A stretch of DNA of 64,000 nucleotides from Chloroflexota bacterium (GCA_014360755.1 JACIWX010000001.1:186001-250000), one strand, 5' to 3'; positions 51,818-61,529 are shown, numbered from the stretch's first letter. Numbers and translations are program-made. Notes: generated from the letters alone by a model not told the origin.

Positions 51818-52713
51818 GCGCTATTTCTCAGATGTTCTGGTAGTTTCCAGACAGGTTGAAACATTACCCATTGCTCAGGATGTTGGCCAATGTATTTCTC
51901 TAAAATGCCAACTAGCTTGGCCATGCCTGAGCGGACATCCGCTTTCAAATCGCCGGTGTTTTCCAACGGCAAGGGAGGTTCAACGAACACTTCGAAGGTA
52001 TTGTCTGGCTTGCGTATGCTGAATGCCATTGCCAGTTTGGCGCCTGTGCGCAGAGCTAGGCGGACATGCCCATCTGGAAGCAGTGCTGGCGCGCCGAAGA
52101 ACTCGACCACAGTCCCTGTTTCAGTCAAGTTCCTATCTGCCGCCAAGCCGACGATTTCGTTATTGCGCAGCGCTTTGAAGAGAGGGCGCAGGAAACTGTC
52201 CACTGGGATGATTTTGATGCCTTTGCTCGCGCGTAAGGATACAACGTACTGATACAATTTCTCCGGTTGCAAGTGCTCCGCAATGACTGTAATCGGATAG
52301 TGGCGCAAGGCAAACGCTTGAACTACGACATCGAGGTTGCCGAAGTGGGCACTGACCACAATCAAGCCCTTGCCGGCGGATAATGCCTCGTCTATATGTT
52401 GCAAGCCATGGATATTGACCAAGCGCTCGATTTGCGCCGCGCTGAGCGAAGCAACGCGGAAAAGGTCATAGTAGTTGCACGCCTGGTTGCGGAATATCTG
52501 CCGTGCCACCTGTTCCAGGCGTGTTTTATCAGCCTGTGTCCCCAACACATGGCGCAAGTTATCCAATACGTTCTCTCGCGAAGCCTTCGACATGGCGTAT
52601 GCCAGATTGCCAAGGCAAGCGAAGAACGCATAACCGATGCGTGGGGGAACTAACGGCATCACAGCACCGAGCAAACGATAGGCGTAATAACTTAGCAGCG
52701 CTTGATCTGGAAT
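51814..52713 (-). CDS. HtrB/PatA-like acyltransferase, probable AUU start
   Basis: 299 aa if started at the AUU at 52711-52713, which has AGGAGG 7 bases upstream. The frame continues to 52842, but a consensus promoter (-10 at 52765-52770) lies inside that extension, and no ATG, GTG or TTG occurs between the promoter and residue 14. With this start the N-terminus (PDQALLSYYAYRLLGAVMP) aligns with family members. The catalytic H-x4-D is in SAHFGNLDVV, with EFFGAPALLPDG and RTGAKLAMAF after it. PatA of Mycobacterium acylates PIM mannose; same neighbours here. Confidence 0.82.
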   Translation of the reverse strand: MPDQALLSYYAYRLLGAVMPLVPPRIGYAFFACLGNLAYAMSKASRENVLDNLRHVLGTQADKTRLEQVARQIFRNQACNYYDLFRVASLSAAQIERLVNIHGLQHIDEALSAGKGLIVVSAHFGNLDVVVQAFALRHYPITVIAEHLQPEKLYQYVVSLRASKGIKIIPVDSFLRPLFKALRNNEIVGLAADRNLTETGTVVEFFGAPALLPDGHVRLALRTGAKLAMAFSIRKPDNTFEVFVEPPLPLENTGDLKADVRSGMAKLVGILEKYIGQHPEQWVMFQPVWKLPEHLRNSA

Positions 52714-52764
52714 CGCAATGCCTCCTGCAGAATCTCTGCTCTTTGTCTTTCTATTGCGTTTGTG

Positions 52765-52793
52765 ATAATACCTGCAAGGTACGGGTTTGTCAA
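52765..52793 (-). promoter_or_regulatory. Promoter of the PIM-like operon
   Basis: Minus strand TTGACA (52788-52793), 17-base spacer, TATTAT (52765-52770). Transcription would start near 52758, about 45 bases before the AUU start. Confidence 0.75.
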
Positions 52794-52815
52794 GCGGAAT
52801 CATAGGGGATATAAT
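52787..52815 (+). promoter_or_regulatory. Promoter of radC, sharing its -35 with the minus-strand promoter
   Basis: TTGTCA (52787-52792), 17-base spacer, TATAAT (52810-52815). The -35 hexamers of the two divergent promoters occupy the same seven bases on opposite strands. Confidence 0.75.
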
Positions 52816-52843
52816 GGCTGCACACTCACCGAGGGGGAACAAG

Positions 52844-53554
52844 ATGAACCAAAAAAGCCAGGCATCCTATCACCCCATGATTCGGGAACTGCCTCCTTCC
52901 GAACGACCACGTGAGCGATTGCAGCATTATGGCGCGGCTGCTCTTTCCAACAGCGAGTTATTGGCAATCATTCTGCGTACGGGAGTCGGTGGGGAGAATG
53001 TGCTCGATTTGGCGCAGCGCTTGCTTTCCAGTTACCACGGGCTAGCCGGCTTGGCGCGCGCCAGTTTTGGTGAACTGGCTGGCGAACATGGGTTGGGTAT
53101 AGCCAAGACAGCACAGATACAAGCGGCGTTTGAGTTGGGGAAACGTTTGCTCGTCGCCTCTCCAGATGAGCGCCCACAAGTCACCTCGCCAGCGGATGCT
53201 GCCAATTTGCTCATGCCAGAGATGGGATTCCTGGAACAGGAACACCTGCGCACGTTGCTGCTGGACACCAAACATCGCGTCTTGGCTTCGCCAACGGTCT
53301 ACGTGGGGAATGTGAACACTTCGGTCATCCGCGTGGCAGAATTGTTCCGTGAAGCCATCCGCCTCAATTGTGTGGCGATTATCGTTGCCCATAACCACCC
53401 TTCCGGAGACCCCACGCCATCGCCCGATGACATCCGCGTAACTGAACAGATCGTAAAAGCTGGCAAATTGCTGGACATCGAGGTGCTGGATCACCTGGTG
53501 ATTGGACATCAGCGCTATGTCAGCCTGAAAGAGCGAGGGCTTGGATTTTCATAA
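52844..53554 (+). CDS. radC: RadC/JAB-domain protein
   Basis: 236 aa from the ATG at 52844 (GAGGGGG upstream). N-terminal HhH-like part ([25 protein letters not shown]) and C-terminal JAB1/MPN domain with [14 protein letters not shown] (zinc His and Asp). The name RadC is historical; a DNA-repair role is not supported, and the activity is unknown. Confidence 0.93.
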   Translation: MNQKSQASYHPMIRELPPSERPRERLQHYGAAALSNSELLAIILRTGVGGENVLDLAQRLLSSYHGLAGLARASFGELAGEHGLGIAKTAQIQAAFELGKRLLVASPDERPQVTSPADAANLLMPEMGFLEQEHLRTLLLDTKHRVLASPTVYVGNVNTSVIRVAELFREAIRLNCVAIIVAHNHPSGDPTPSPDDIRVTEQIVKAGKLLDIEVLDHLVIGHQRYVSLKERGLGFS

Positions 53555-53636
53555 CGCCTGGCTGAATGCACTGGGCATATCGCTGCACCGGGTTGTCTTT
53601 TCCAGGGATGTATGGGCTATCTCAGGACCTCATGAG

Positions 53637-53942
53637 TCAATATAAGCCGGGGAGCAAAAACTCACAGGTGGCAAGAAAGGCAAGGCGCAAAGATGGACCT
53701 AAGATGAGAAAGAGGGTTCGTTTATGCTCTTGAGCCGAGCGAGCGCTAGATAAGAAACGCCCCAGAATCAATGCTGATCCCGATATTGTCAGCAAGATCC
53801 ACCACCATCTGGTTTCCCAGGGCAAGATGACGTTCTCGGCATAGCGTGCCTGCAGTTGCACCAAGCGCCCCAGAAAACCTGTGAAGGCAGGGATTTGGAT
53901 GATAACAGGATGGGTGTAGAAAACAGTGAATCCCAAAGCCAA
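53637..53942 (-). CDS. Putative small membrane protein, start uncertain
   Basis: 101 aa from a TTG at 53942. The frame stays open further upstream, through another hydrophobic stretch (PFVIAPLIWLAIILATGW) to overlap the rtcB end, without any ATG, GTG or TTG. Three hydrophobic segments in all (one around WWWILLTISGSALILGRF, one LILGPSLRLAFLAT). I do not recognize it. Either a gene with an unusual start, or the remnant of a longer one. Confidence 0.45.
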   Translation of the reverse strand: MALGFTVFYTHPVIIQIPAFTGFLGRLVQLQARYAENVILPWETRWWWILLTISGSALILGRFLSSARSAQEHKRTLFLILGPSLRLAFLATCEFLLPGLY

Positions 53943-54049
53943 AGCCAGCGCATAGACAAGCCCATCCCAGTGTTCCCAGCGCCAGCCCGTTGCCAGGATG
54001 ATCGCCAGCCAGATGAGAGGGGCAATGACAAAAGGTAATGATAAGCTTT

Positions 54050-55498
54050 CTAGCCCTTCATTACGCCCAGTGGCACCATCTTGGCTACCTTGCGCGCCAG
54101 GCCAGCTTCATGCACGACGTGGACCACCCGGTCAATGTCCTTATAGGCTTCGGGGGCTTCCTCAGCCAGGCCCTTCATTGGCCCACGGATGGTGATGCCT
54201 TGCTTTGCCAAACGCTGCTGTAGTTCTTCACCGCGCACTTGTTTCATCGCTGCGTGACGGCTGAGCACCCTTCCCGCCCCGTGACAGGTTGAGGCGAAAG
54301 ATTTGTCCGCTGCCTCTGCGGTACCGACCAGCAGGTAAGAAGCGGTGCCCATATCGCCAGGCACCAAAACTGGTTGTCCTACTGAGCGGTAATCGGCAGG
54401 GAGGGCGGGATGACCAGGACCAAAAGAGCGGGTGGCTCCTTTGCGGTGCACAACTACTTTGATTGTGCGGCCATTGATGGTGAACTCTTCGATCTTGGCG
54501 ATGTTGTGCGCGACGTCATAGATGAGTTCAAAGCTGCGCCCCTTGAAATGCGGGGCTAAAACTTGATCTAGAATGGTGCGTACGCGGTGCATGAGCAGTT
54601 GACGGTTTGCCCAGGCATAGTTGGCAGCACAAGCCATGGCTGCCATGTAGTCCTGACCCTCCGGCGAGTCAACCGGCGCACAGACTAGTTCGCGGTCAGG
54701 GAGGCGGATGCCATATTTGCTGAGTGAGCCCTGCATTCTCTTAATATAGTCATCGCAGACCTGATGGCCTAACCCACGCGACCCGGAGTGGATCCATACG
54801 ACCAGTTGGCCCAGGAATACCCCGAACTTCTCAGCCACTTCTTGGTCGTATACCTCTACAACTTCGCCCACCTCGATGAAGTGGTTGCCTGAACCCAATG
54901 TGCCCAGTTGATCATTGCCGCGGTCTTTTGCCTTACGGCTCACCGCGCTAGCACGAGCCCCAGCCAATGCGCCCTGCTCTTCGGTGTGCTCCAGGTCTTC
55001 TTTGGTGCCATAGCCCTTTTTCACTGCCCAGGCAGCACCTTGTTCCAGTACGTCATCCATGTCCTTACCGGATACGCGCACGTCTCCACCACGGCCTACG
55101 CCGCTGGGCACGCCATGATAGAGGGCATCCATGATTTCAGCCATCAACGGCTTGACTCGCTCCGCTTCAAGGTTGGTGCGCAGCAGGCGCACCCCACAGT
55201 TGATGTCATAACCTACTGCTCCTGGCGAGACAACGCCATCTTTCACGCTCATCGCTGCCACGCCTCCGATAGGCGGCCCATACCCCTGGTGAATGTCCGG
55301 CATAGCCAAGGTGTACTTCACGACGCCAGGGAGGCAGGCAGTGTTAATAAGCTGCTCAACTGAGCGGTCCTGCAACGCAGCTTCCAGCAAATCATTGTCT
55401 GCATAGATGCGCGCGGGCACGCGCATGTCGCTGCGATAGTCCGCCGGGATTTCCCACAAGTATTCTTCAATACGGTTTAGGTCTTTCTTGCTTACCAT
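54050..55498 (-). CDS. rtcB: RNA-splicing ligase RtcB
   Basis: 482 aa from the ATG at 55498 (GAGGAGGT upstream). Metal and guanylation residues are in SPGAVGYDINCGVRLL (Cys), GSGNHFIEV, HSGSRGLGHQ and the guanylated His in STCHGAGRVLSR. It joins 2',3'-cyclic phosphate and 5'-OH RNA ends with GTP. It is encoded with its activator archease. Confidence 0.96.
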   Translation of the reverse strand: MVSKKDLNRIEEYLWEIPADYRSDMRVPARIYADNDLLEAALQDRSVEQLINTACLPGVVKYTLAMPDIHQGYGPPIGGVAAMSVKDGVVSPGAVGYDINCGVRLLRTNLEAERVKPLMAEIMDALYHGVPSGVGRGGDVRVSGKDMDDVLEQGAAWAVKKGYGTKEDLEHTEEQGALAGARASAVSRKAKDRGNDQLGTLGSGNHFIEVGEVVEVYDQEVAEKFGVFLGQLVVWIHSGSRGLGHQVCDDYIKRMQGSLSKYGIRLPDRELVCAPVDSPEGQDYMAAMACAANYAWANRQLLMHRVRTILDQVLAPHFKGRSFELIYDVAHNIAKIEEFTINGRTIKVVVHRKGATRSFGPGHPALPADYRSVGQPVLVPGDMGTASYLLVGTAEAADKSFASTCHGAGRVLSRHAAMKQVRGEELQQRLAKQGITIRGPMKGLAEEAPEAYKDIDRVVHVVHEAGLARKVAKMVPLGVMKG

Positions 55499-55563
55499 GT
55501 GATACCTCCTCTGCTGGCTAACGGTTGGGAATGGCTCTGCCATTCCTTACCGCAACAACTCTA

Positions 55564-55998
55564 TTATACATCAAAAACAACCGTGGCTGTGTACCCCTCT
55601 GCGGTCTGGACGATCGCCAAACCATGGTAAGTAGCTCCCTTGATAATGCTACGAATGTCTTGATTTCGGTCACCGCGCACGGTGGCTTTGAGCTGGTAAG
55701 GCGAGAGTTCGTGGATGTCAAAAGCGGCGTAAATTTCGCGCTTGGCATCGTGCAGGTAGAGCAGTTCATTCAGCCAATTGACCAGCAGTGATTCATAGTC
55801 TATGCCTTCTACGGCTACCTGGCGGCTTATGGGGGTTGCCATGTGCTCTATATCCGCCAACTGGCTGAACATGGCAAAGGCGGCGTTGATAAACAGTTCA
55901 CGCAGGTCTTGGCCATAGATGCGCAGGGCTAAATCTGCCGTGTGTTCCAGTTGTTCATAGCGCTGTCTGGAAGCTGGCTGAATTGGGTTAAGCGTCAT
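55564..55998 (-). CDS. Archease
   Basis: 144 aa. Signature YEQLEHTADLALRIYG at the start, YESLLVNWLNELLYL in the middle and GATYHGLAIVQT near the end; the metal-binding Asp residues are in HTADLA and the C-terminal FDV. Archease speeds RtcB guanylation and turnover. It lies 65 bases upstream of rtcB, and its ATG overlaps the ribF stop. Confidence 0.93.
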   Translation of the reverse strand: MTLNPIQPASRQRYEQLEHTADLALRIYGQDLRELFINAAFAMFSQLADIEHMATPISRQVAVEGIDYESLLVNWLNELLYLHDAKREIYAAFDIHELSPYQLKATVRGDRNQDIRSIIKGATYHGLAIVQTAEGYTATVVFDV

Positions 55999-56912
55999 AA
56001 CAAGACCTCCCTCACTTTGGCGATGTCCTTTTCCATCTGCGTGCGCAGCGTCCGTGCGTCTAGAGGATAGGGTTGATGATGCAGCCGTTCCACAAATTGG
56101 ACGCGGATTTCCTCACCCGGCAAATCGCCATGAAAGTCCAACAAGTATATTCTGCCTTTTGTCCCCTGTTCTCCGAGGGTCGTCTCGAAACCTGTGTCCA
56201 CGATGGCTGGATAAGGACGGCCTCGGATGAGCGCATAGGCGGCATAAACGCCACTAGCAGGCAGTGCGCAATGCGGTATAAATTTCAAGTGCGCACTGGA
56301 TAGGGATAGTTGTCCATCATGTTCTATTTCTGACAAGACATGGGCTCGCACTTGGTAGTAACGTCCAAGCATCGCAGCAGCCTCAGAGACGTTCCCTGAG
56401 CTCAACAGGTTGCGAATCTGCGTGCTGCTGATAGCGATTTCCCCACTGCTCACCGGTGCGATAACGTGGACGCGAAATCCCATCTCTTTGCCTAGCCTCT
56501 TGAGCGTGCGTACATCGCCCTCACGGCCGTAGCCCAGGGCAAAGTTCCACCCCACCCACAACTCGGTCATGTGCAAATAGGTACACAGCGCCTGTACAAA
56601 ATCCCGTGCGGATGTGCGTGCTAATTCTGGTGTGAAGGGCAGGATAACCAACAAGTCCAACCCCCACTGTTCGAGGAGCTCTATCTTGTCCTCGATGGTT
56701 GTCAGGCAAATGACGTTGCTGGCAGGCGATAAGATGGCTTTGGGTAGTGGATCAAAAGTAACTACTCCACTGAGCCGCTGCGTTTGCTGTGCCCGACGTG
56801 TCAAGCGCCGAAGCAGTTCCTGATGGCCCAGATGCAAGCCGTCAAAAGCACCAATGGTTAGGGCAGTTTCACCTTCTATGTTGGCTTGATGCAGGTCACG
56901 AATGATCTTCAT
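55995..56912 (-). CDS. ribF: RibF: FAD synthetase with an atypical riboflavin-kinase domain
   Basis: 305 aa from the ATG at 56912 (GGAGGGACA upstream). The N-terminal FMN adenylyltransferase is intact: IGAFDGLHLGHQELL, WNFALGYGREGD and ISSTQIRNLLSSG. In the C-terminal riboflavin-kinase part the barrel is recognizable (LPASGVYAAYA, YLLDFHGDLPGEEIRVQF), but the usual GRTLGFPTANL is LSLSSAHLKF and the usual NIGxRPTF is DTGFETTL. So the Mg-ATP binding Thr-Asn pair is not visible. The kinase may be inactive or divergent. Confidence 0.9.
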   Translation of the reverse strand: MKIIRDLHQANIEGETALTIGAFDGLHLGHQELLRRLTRRAQQTQRLSGVVTFDPLPKAILSPASNVICLTTIEDKIELLEQWGLDLLVILPFTPELARTSARDFVQALCTYLHMTELWVGWNFALGYGREGDVRTLKRLGKEMGFRVHVIAPVSSGEIAISSTQIRNLLSSGNVSEAAAMLGRYYQVRAHVLSEIEHDGQLSLSSAHLKFIPHCALPASGVYAAYALIRGRPYPAIVDTGFETTLGEQGTKGRIYLLDFHGDLPGEEIRVQFVERLHHQPYPLDARTLRTQMEKDIAKVREVLL

Positions 56913-57819
56913 TGTCCCTCCGTTGGGCAAACACCTTGTGTGGCTGCCAAAAGTCCTCTTTATCCCATCGGAGCAAGGCTAGCAGGCGGCCATCAGCCGC
57001 ATAAGCACGGCATAACCTGTCTTGAGGCACACTGGGCAGACGCACACGCTGTCCCGAGATGATTTTGTCTTCTGTTGCTTGGTCGACTGTAACGGCTGGG
57101 AAGGACTGTAGCGCTACATCGAGCGGGTAGAGCAAGCTAGCCAGAGTGCCCTTTGCCCGCGCCTGTTCCAGTTCTTCCAGCGTGATTGCTTCTGCAATAC
57201 GGAATTGGCCACTGGCGATACGAATCAGGCTCACTAGGTGGGCACCGCAGTGGAGGCGCTGCCCTAGGTCATGCACCAAAGAGCGTATGTATGTGCCCTT
57301 ACTGCAGTGCACCTCAATTTCCAACTCGGGCGGCTCCCAGGTCAGCAGCTGGATGTTGTATATTTCCACTTTCCGCGCACGTCTGGCGATTGTCTGTCCG
57401 CGCCGGGCAAGGCGGTACAATGGGATGCCATCGTGCTTGATGGCGGCATACATCGGGGGTATCTGATCCTGGATACCCCTGAACGCTTGCAGTTCTTGTT
57501 CGACCTGGGCACGGGATACCGTTACTTCGGATTGACTTGTGATCTGTCCTTCCGCATCGTAGGTATCTGTGCTGATGCCCAGGCGTAAGCGCGCCCGATA
57601 GGTTTTGTCGCTGGCTGCCAGATACTCTGCCACGCGGGTTGCCTGGCCCAGACAAAGCAGCAGAACACCGCTAGCCAGCGGATCTAGCGTGCCGGCATGC
57701 CCTACTTTTTTCTGAGCGGTGATCTTGCGCACACGGGCCACAACGTCATGAGAGGTCATGCCACGTGGCTTGTTCATATTCAGAATGCCACAGAGCTCTT
57801 GCGTAGACATGTTTGTCAT
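56896..57819 (-). CDS. truB: tRNA pseudouridine(55) synthase
   Basis: 307 aa; start ATG 57819, with TTG 57828 and ATG 57810 as alternatives. GILNMNKPRGMTSHDVV, then the catalytic Asp in VGHAGTLDPLASGVL, and KTYRARLRLG. A short PUA-like C-terminus (RLLALLRWD) is present. It makes psi55 in the T-loop, next to the T54 modified by TtuA. It overlaps ribF by 17 bases. Confidence 0.96.
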   Translation of the reverse strand: MTNMSTQELCGILNMNKPRGMTSHDVVARVRKITAQKKVGHAGTLDPLASGVLLLCLGQATRVAEYLAASDKTYRARLRLGISTDTYDAEGQITSQSEVTVSRAQVEQELQAFRGIQDQIPPMYAAIKHDGIPLYRLARRGQTIARRARKVEIYNIQLLTWEPPELEIEVHCSKGTYIRSLVHDLGQRLHCGAHLVSLIRIASGQFRIAEAITLEELEQARAKGTLASLLYPLDVALQSFPAVTVDQATEDKIISGQRVRLPSVPQDRLCRAYAADGRLLALLRWDKEDFWQPHKVFAQRRDNEDHS

Positions 57820-57849
57820 GATGCGCAATACAAGGAGTACTCCGTGTTG

Positions 57850-58833
57850 TTAGCCGCCCTCTGCGTTCTGCTCCTCCCTCGCCATCGCCTGTTTTTGCAA
57901 AGCAGCCTCGATCTCGCCCAAAACGAGCTCGCGCACTTTCGCCATCTTTCCGGCAATGGTGCATCCGGCTGCGCGCGGATGCCCACCCCCGCCCAACTTG
58001 AGCGCCACTTCAGAAACATCCCAGCCATGCCCAGCACGCATGGACACCTCGATGCGCCCGTCATCCTTTTCGCGGAAGACAATGGCTACATCTACTCCCA
58101 TCGTGCTAGCCAGGAAACTAACCAGGCTATTGCCTTCATTAGGGGCAGCCCCGCACTTGCGCATCATGTGCTGGTCTATCTCCGTCCACATGACGCGCCC
58201 GCGCCTCTGAACATGGGCTAGCGCTTGTCCCCATAGGCATATGGTGGAGATTGGTTCGCGGTTGAAGACAAGCTCAGTGATGTCGGTGAGCGATGCTCCT
58301 GCTTTCATCAGGGCAATGGCCATGCGCAACTGTTTGGCGGTAACGTTGCTGGTGCGAAAGCACTGTGTGTCTGTGACCAAGCCGACGAGGAGTGCTGTAG
58401 CAATGTCCTTATCCAAGGGTGCTTGCAGACGCCGTAGTAGCGCGTACACGATCTCTGCCGTTGAAGGAAGCAGTTGCACCAGGTTAACCGTGCCAAAACG
58501 TGTGTTCGTTACATGATGGTCAATATTGATGATTGGCCGGCTGCGAAAAATATGCTCATCGTACAGCGATCCCAAGCGCTCGATGTCGCTGGAATCTATG
58601 GTAACAATGACCTCTTCATTTTTGGGAGGCTGAGCAGTAATCTCTTGCCAGCCAGTGAGAAAGTTGAACTTGGCTGGCACCGGATCGGCACAAGCCATGG
58701 TGCACGATTTCCCCAAGCGCCGCAATCCCAAGCCAAGCCCCAACAGCGAGCCGATGGCATCGCCATCCGGGATGATATGGCAGGCGATATAGACCATTTG
58801 GGCTGCCTGGAGGTATCGCTTAGCGCTATTCAT
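57850..58833 (-). CDS. nrnA: NanoRNase/pAp phosphatase NrnA-like (DHH-DHHA1)
   Basis: 327 aa. DHH motifs: ACHIIPDGDAIGSLLGL, IVTIDSSDIERLG, and INIDHHVTN; the DHHA1 substrate motif is GGGGHPRAAGC near 300. It degrades 2-5-mer RNAs and/or pAp. Its place between rbfA and truB is the conserved one in Gram-positive-like operons. Confidence 0.94.
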   Translation of the reverse strand: MNSAKRYLQAAQMVYIACHIIPDGDAIGSLLGLGLGLRRLGKSCTMACADPVPAKFNFLTGWQEITAQPPKNEEVIVTIDSSDIERLGSLYDEHIFRSRPIINIDHHVTNTRFGTVNLVQLLPSTAEIVYALLRRLQAPLDKDIATALLVGLVTDTQCFRTSNVTAKQLRMAIALMKAGASLTDITELVFNREPISTICLWGQALAHVQRRGRVMWTEIDQHMMRKCGAAPNEGNSLVSFLASTMGVDVAIVFREKDDGRIEVSMRAGHGWDVSEVALKLGGGGHPRAAGCTIAGKMAKVRELVLGEIEAALQKQAMAREEQNAEGG

Positions 58834-58861
58834 GTTTCCCTACTGCCCACTGCATGAATGC

Positions 58862-59248
58862 TCAGCTCTCATCCTGGGCTGGCATATCCCGCTTTTCATC
58901 CGCCGGTGTATTGTGCAGTTTCTCCAAGAGAGCTTCCACGCGTGCCACTCGCTCCCAGGAATCGTCCAGCATAAAACGCAGATCTGGCGCAAAGCGCATC
59001 TGGAGGCGTTGCGCCAATTCCCGACGGATGTAGCGCGAGGCATGCTGCAAGCCCGCTAAAGCCTCATTGCGCGACTTTTGATCGCCGAGCGCGCTGACGA
59101 AAACCGTAGCCAGTTTCAGGTCAGCCGTGATTTCCACGCCTGTAACGGTAACGTACGTCAAGCGTGGATCCCGTATTTGTTTTTGCAGCAATTCGCTGAT
59201 CTCTTCTTGAATGCGACTACTTACTCGTTCCTGACGACGTGTTGGCAT
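58862..59248 (-). CDS. rbfA: Ribosome-binding factor A
   Basis: 128 aa from the ATG at 59248. KH-like fold: RRQERVSSRIQEEISELLQ, RDPRLTYVTVTGVEITADLK, ATVFVSALG and LRFMLDDSWER. It binds the pre-30S subunit near helix 1/28 for late maturation. The C-terminal tail is acidic. Confidence 0.94.
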   Translation of the reverse strand: MPTRRQERVSSRIQEEISELLQKQIRDPRLTYVTVTGVEITADLKLATVFVSALGDQKSRNEALAGLQHASRYIRRELAQRLQMRFAPDLRFMLDDSWERVARVEALLEKLHNTPADEKRDMPAQDES

Positions 59249-59300
59249 ATTTCGACACAGGAGGCATAGTTTCTGCACGGGCAAAGTGATCTTTGCCCAA

Positions 59301-61529
59301 TTATGTTCCTGGACCTCCTACCTGTTCCTTTCTGTAGAATTCTAGTATATCGCCTATGGCGAAATCATTAAAGCCGTCCACTCCCACGCCGCACTCCAGC
59401 CCTGCAGTCACTTCACGCACATCTTCTTTGAAGCGACGCAGCGATGCCACCTGGCCATCGAAGATGACGGCGTCAGCACGGCGTACACGGACCATGGCAT
59501 TGCGCGCTGCGATGCCGTCTATGACTTGGCAGCCAGCGACCTGTTTGCGATGGCCAATGCGGAAGATAGCGCGCACCTCTGCATGGCCAATGGTTACCTC
59601 CTTATAGCTTGGCTCGAGCAACCCTTTCAGAGCGCGATCTATGTCATCCACGAGGTGATAAATAATATTGTAGAGGCGTATATCCACCCCTTCGGACTCC
59701 GCCATACGGCTGGCAGCGGCATCTACTTGCACGTTAAAGCCGATCACAATGGCTTGAGAGGCAACGGCAAGCATGATGTCGGACTCATTGATGTTGCCAG
59801 TTCCCGTATGCAAGAATTTGACCCTCAGTTTTTCATCGCCGAGTTTTTCCACGGAATTGACGATTGGTTCGATAGAGCCTTGCACATCTGCTTTGAGAAT
59901 CAGGTTGAGCTCTTTGGCTTGACCGGCTTGTGCTTTGGCAAAAAACTCGTCCAGGCTGAGGCCTTTCCGTTTTTGCTGTTCCATCGCCTGCTGGCGACGG
60001 GCAGCTTCAGCAGCGGCCAGTTCTCGTGCCTCATGCTCATCTTTAACTACCTTAAAGGTCTCTCCAGCGCTGGGCACATCGCTCAAGCCCAAGACAACCA
60101 CAGGTGTGGAAGGCGGGGCTTGTTCAAGACGTTTGCCCTTGTCATCGAACATGGCGCGCACCTTGCCCGCGAGATCGCCAATGACCAAGGCGTCGCCAAC
60201 GTGCAATGTACCTTCCTGCACCAACAAAGTGGCCAGGGGTCCCTTTGCCTTGTCCAGCCAACTCTCAATCACCGTTCCAGAAGCAGGTGCTTCTGGGTTC
60301 GCCTTCAGATCTGCCATTTCTGCAACCAGGAGGATCATATCCAGCAAGGTTTCCAGGCCGATTTTCTGCTTAGCAGAGACAGGCACGCAGATGACGTCTC
60401 CGCCATAATCTTCTACTAGGACCCCCACATCGGAAAGTTGCTTCTTCACTACCTCAGGGTTGGCATTGGGCTTGTCTATCTTGTTCAGCGCCACGATAAT
60501 GGGCACCTGTGCAGCACGGGCATGGTCAATGGCTTCAATGGTCTGAGGTTGCACGCCGTCATCTGCAGCAACAACCAACACAGCAATGTCTGTAACCATC
60601 GCACCGCGGGCACGCATGGCAGTGAATGCCTCGTGGCCAGGGGTGTCCAAGAAGGTGATTTTCTTCCCCTGGGCTTCCACCTGGTAAGCGCCAATGTGCT
60701 GGGTGATTCCGCCGACTTCGCTGGCAACAACATTGGTTTGGCGAATCACATCCAACAGGGATGTCTTCCCATGGTCTACATGGCCCATGATTGTTACTAC
60801 AGGCGGCCGTGGCACCAATTTTGCCAATTCTTCCGCAGTGTACTCACGACGCTTGCGTGTGGGTTCCGGGGGCGCTTCTTCGACCGGCTCTGGTGGCTGC
60901 TCTTCTTGCACCTCAAAGCCCAGGTCTGCCGCCACAATCGCTGCGGTATCAAAGTCAATTTCTTGGTTGATATTAGCCATCACGCCGTTCTTCATCAACT
61001 CGCGAATAATAGTGATGGGGCTAGTCTTTAGCAGCGTGGCCAAGTCCCGTACAGTAATGGACGAAGGTAGCGTGACCAAGTTTGGTGTGGCGGTGGCTTC
61101 CGCCTCAGCGACCGCTACGGTTTCGAGGACACGGGGTCGTTCCGTGGCCGTGTCTCCTGCGGCAACTTCAGCACTCATAGGTGGTCGCACCGCAGCAGCC
61201 TTCTTCTCCCTGCCAGGGGCTTTGGTCGCGGCAGGCGGTGCACTCCGCGGAGACTTGCCCTCTGCACCGCCACGCGGCGGAGCTTGCACACGCTTGTGAG
61301 CCTTGTCCACGTCCGCTCCGGCTTTGGCGACTTTTTGCGTTCCTTTCGGAGACCGGCGCTGATCAGGCTTGGTACCCTTCCCCTGATTGGCGCCTGCTTT
61401 CACCGCGCCCTTCGGTTGTGAAACTTTGGGCTTTTTCTGGGCACTCCTTTCCACGGGTGGAGCTGCAGATATCGGCTCCTTATTCTCTTTGTCTGTCGAG
61501 CGATTGCGGGTGGTTTTCTTATCGTGCAT
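59301..61529 (-). CDS. infB: Translation initiation factor IF-2
   Basis: 742 aa. Residues 1-150 are Lys/Pro/Ala-rich and disordered; an IF2-N domain follows ([20 protein letters not shown]). The GTPase has [12 protein letters not shown] near 250, DTPGHEAF and NKIDKPN; the C-terminal domains reach a standard end ([12 protein letters not shown]). It recruits fMet-tRNA to the 30S subunit. Preceded by a 368-base leader without a gene. Confidence 0.96.
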   Translation of the reverse strand: MHDKKTTRNRSTDKENKEPISAAPPVERSAQKKPKVSQPKGAVKAGANQGKGTKPDQRRSPKGTQKVAKAGADVDKAHKRVQAPPRGGAEGKSPRSAPPAATKAPGREKKAAAVRPPMSAEVAAGDTATERPRVLETVAVAEAEATATPNLVTLPSSITVRDLATLLKTSPITIIRELMKNGVMANINQEIDFDTAAIVAADLGFEVQEEQPPEPVEEAPPEPTRKRREYTAEELAKLVPRPPVVTIMGHVDHGKTSLLDVIRQTNVVASEVGGITQHIGAYQVEAQGKKITFLDTPGHEAFTAMRARGAMVTDIAVLVVAADDGVQPQTIEAIDHARAAQVPIIVALNKIDKPNANPEVVKKQLSDVGVLVEDYGGDVICVPVSAKQKIGLETLLDMILLVAEMADLKANPEAPASGTVIESWLDKAKGPLATLLVQEGTLHVGDALVIGDLAGKVRAMFDDKGKRLEQAPPSTPVVVLGLSDVPSAGETFKVVKDEHEARELAAAEAARRQQAMEQQKRKGLSLDEFFAKAQAGQAKELNLILKADVQGSIEPIVNSVEKLGDEKLRVKFLHTGTGNINESDIMLAVASQAIVIGFNVQVDAAASRMAESEGVDIRLYNIIYHLVDDIDRALKGLLEPSYKEVTIGHAEVRAIFRIGHRKQVAGCQVIDGIAARNAMVRVRRADAVIFDGQVASLRRFKEDVREVTAGLECGVGVDGFNDFAIGDILEFYRKEQVGGPGT

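Noticed and set aside
59526..60419. 297-codon plus-strand frame opposite infB
   Set aside because: It is antisense to the conserved GTPase and C-terminal domains of IF-2.
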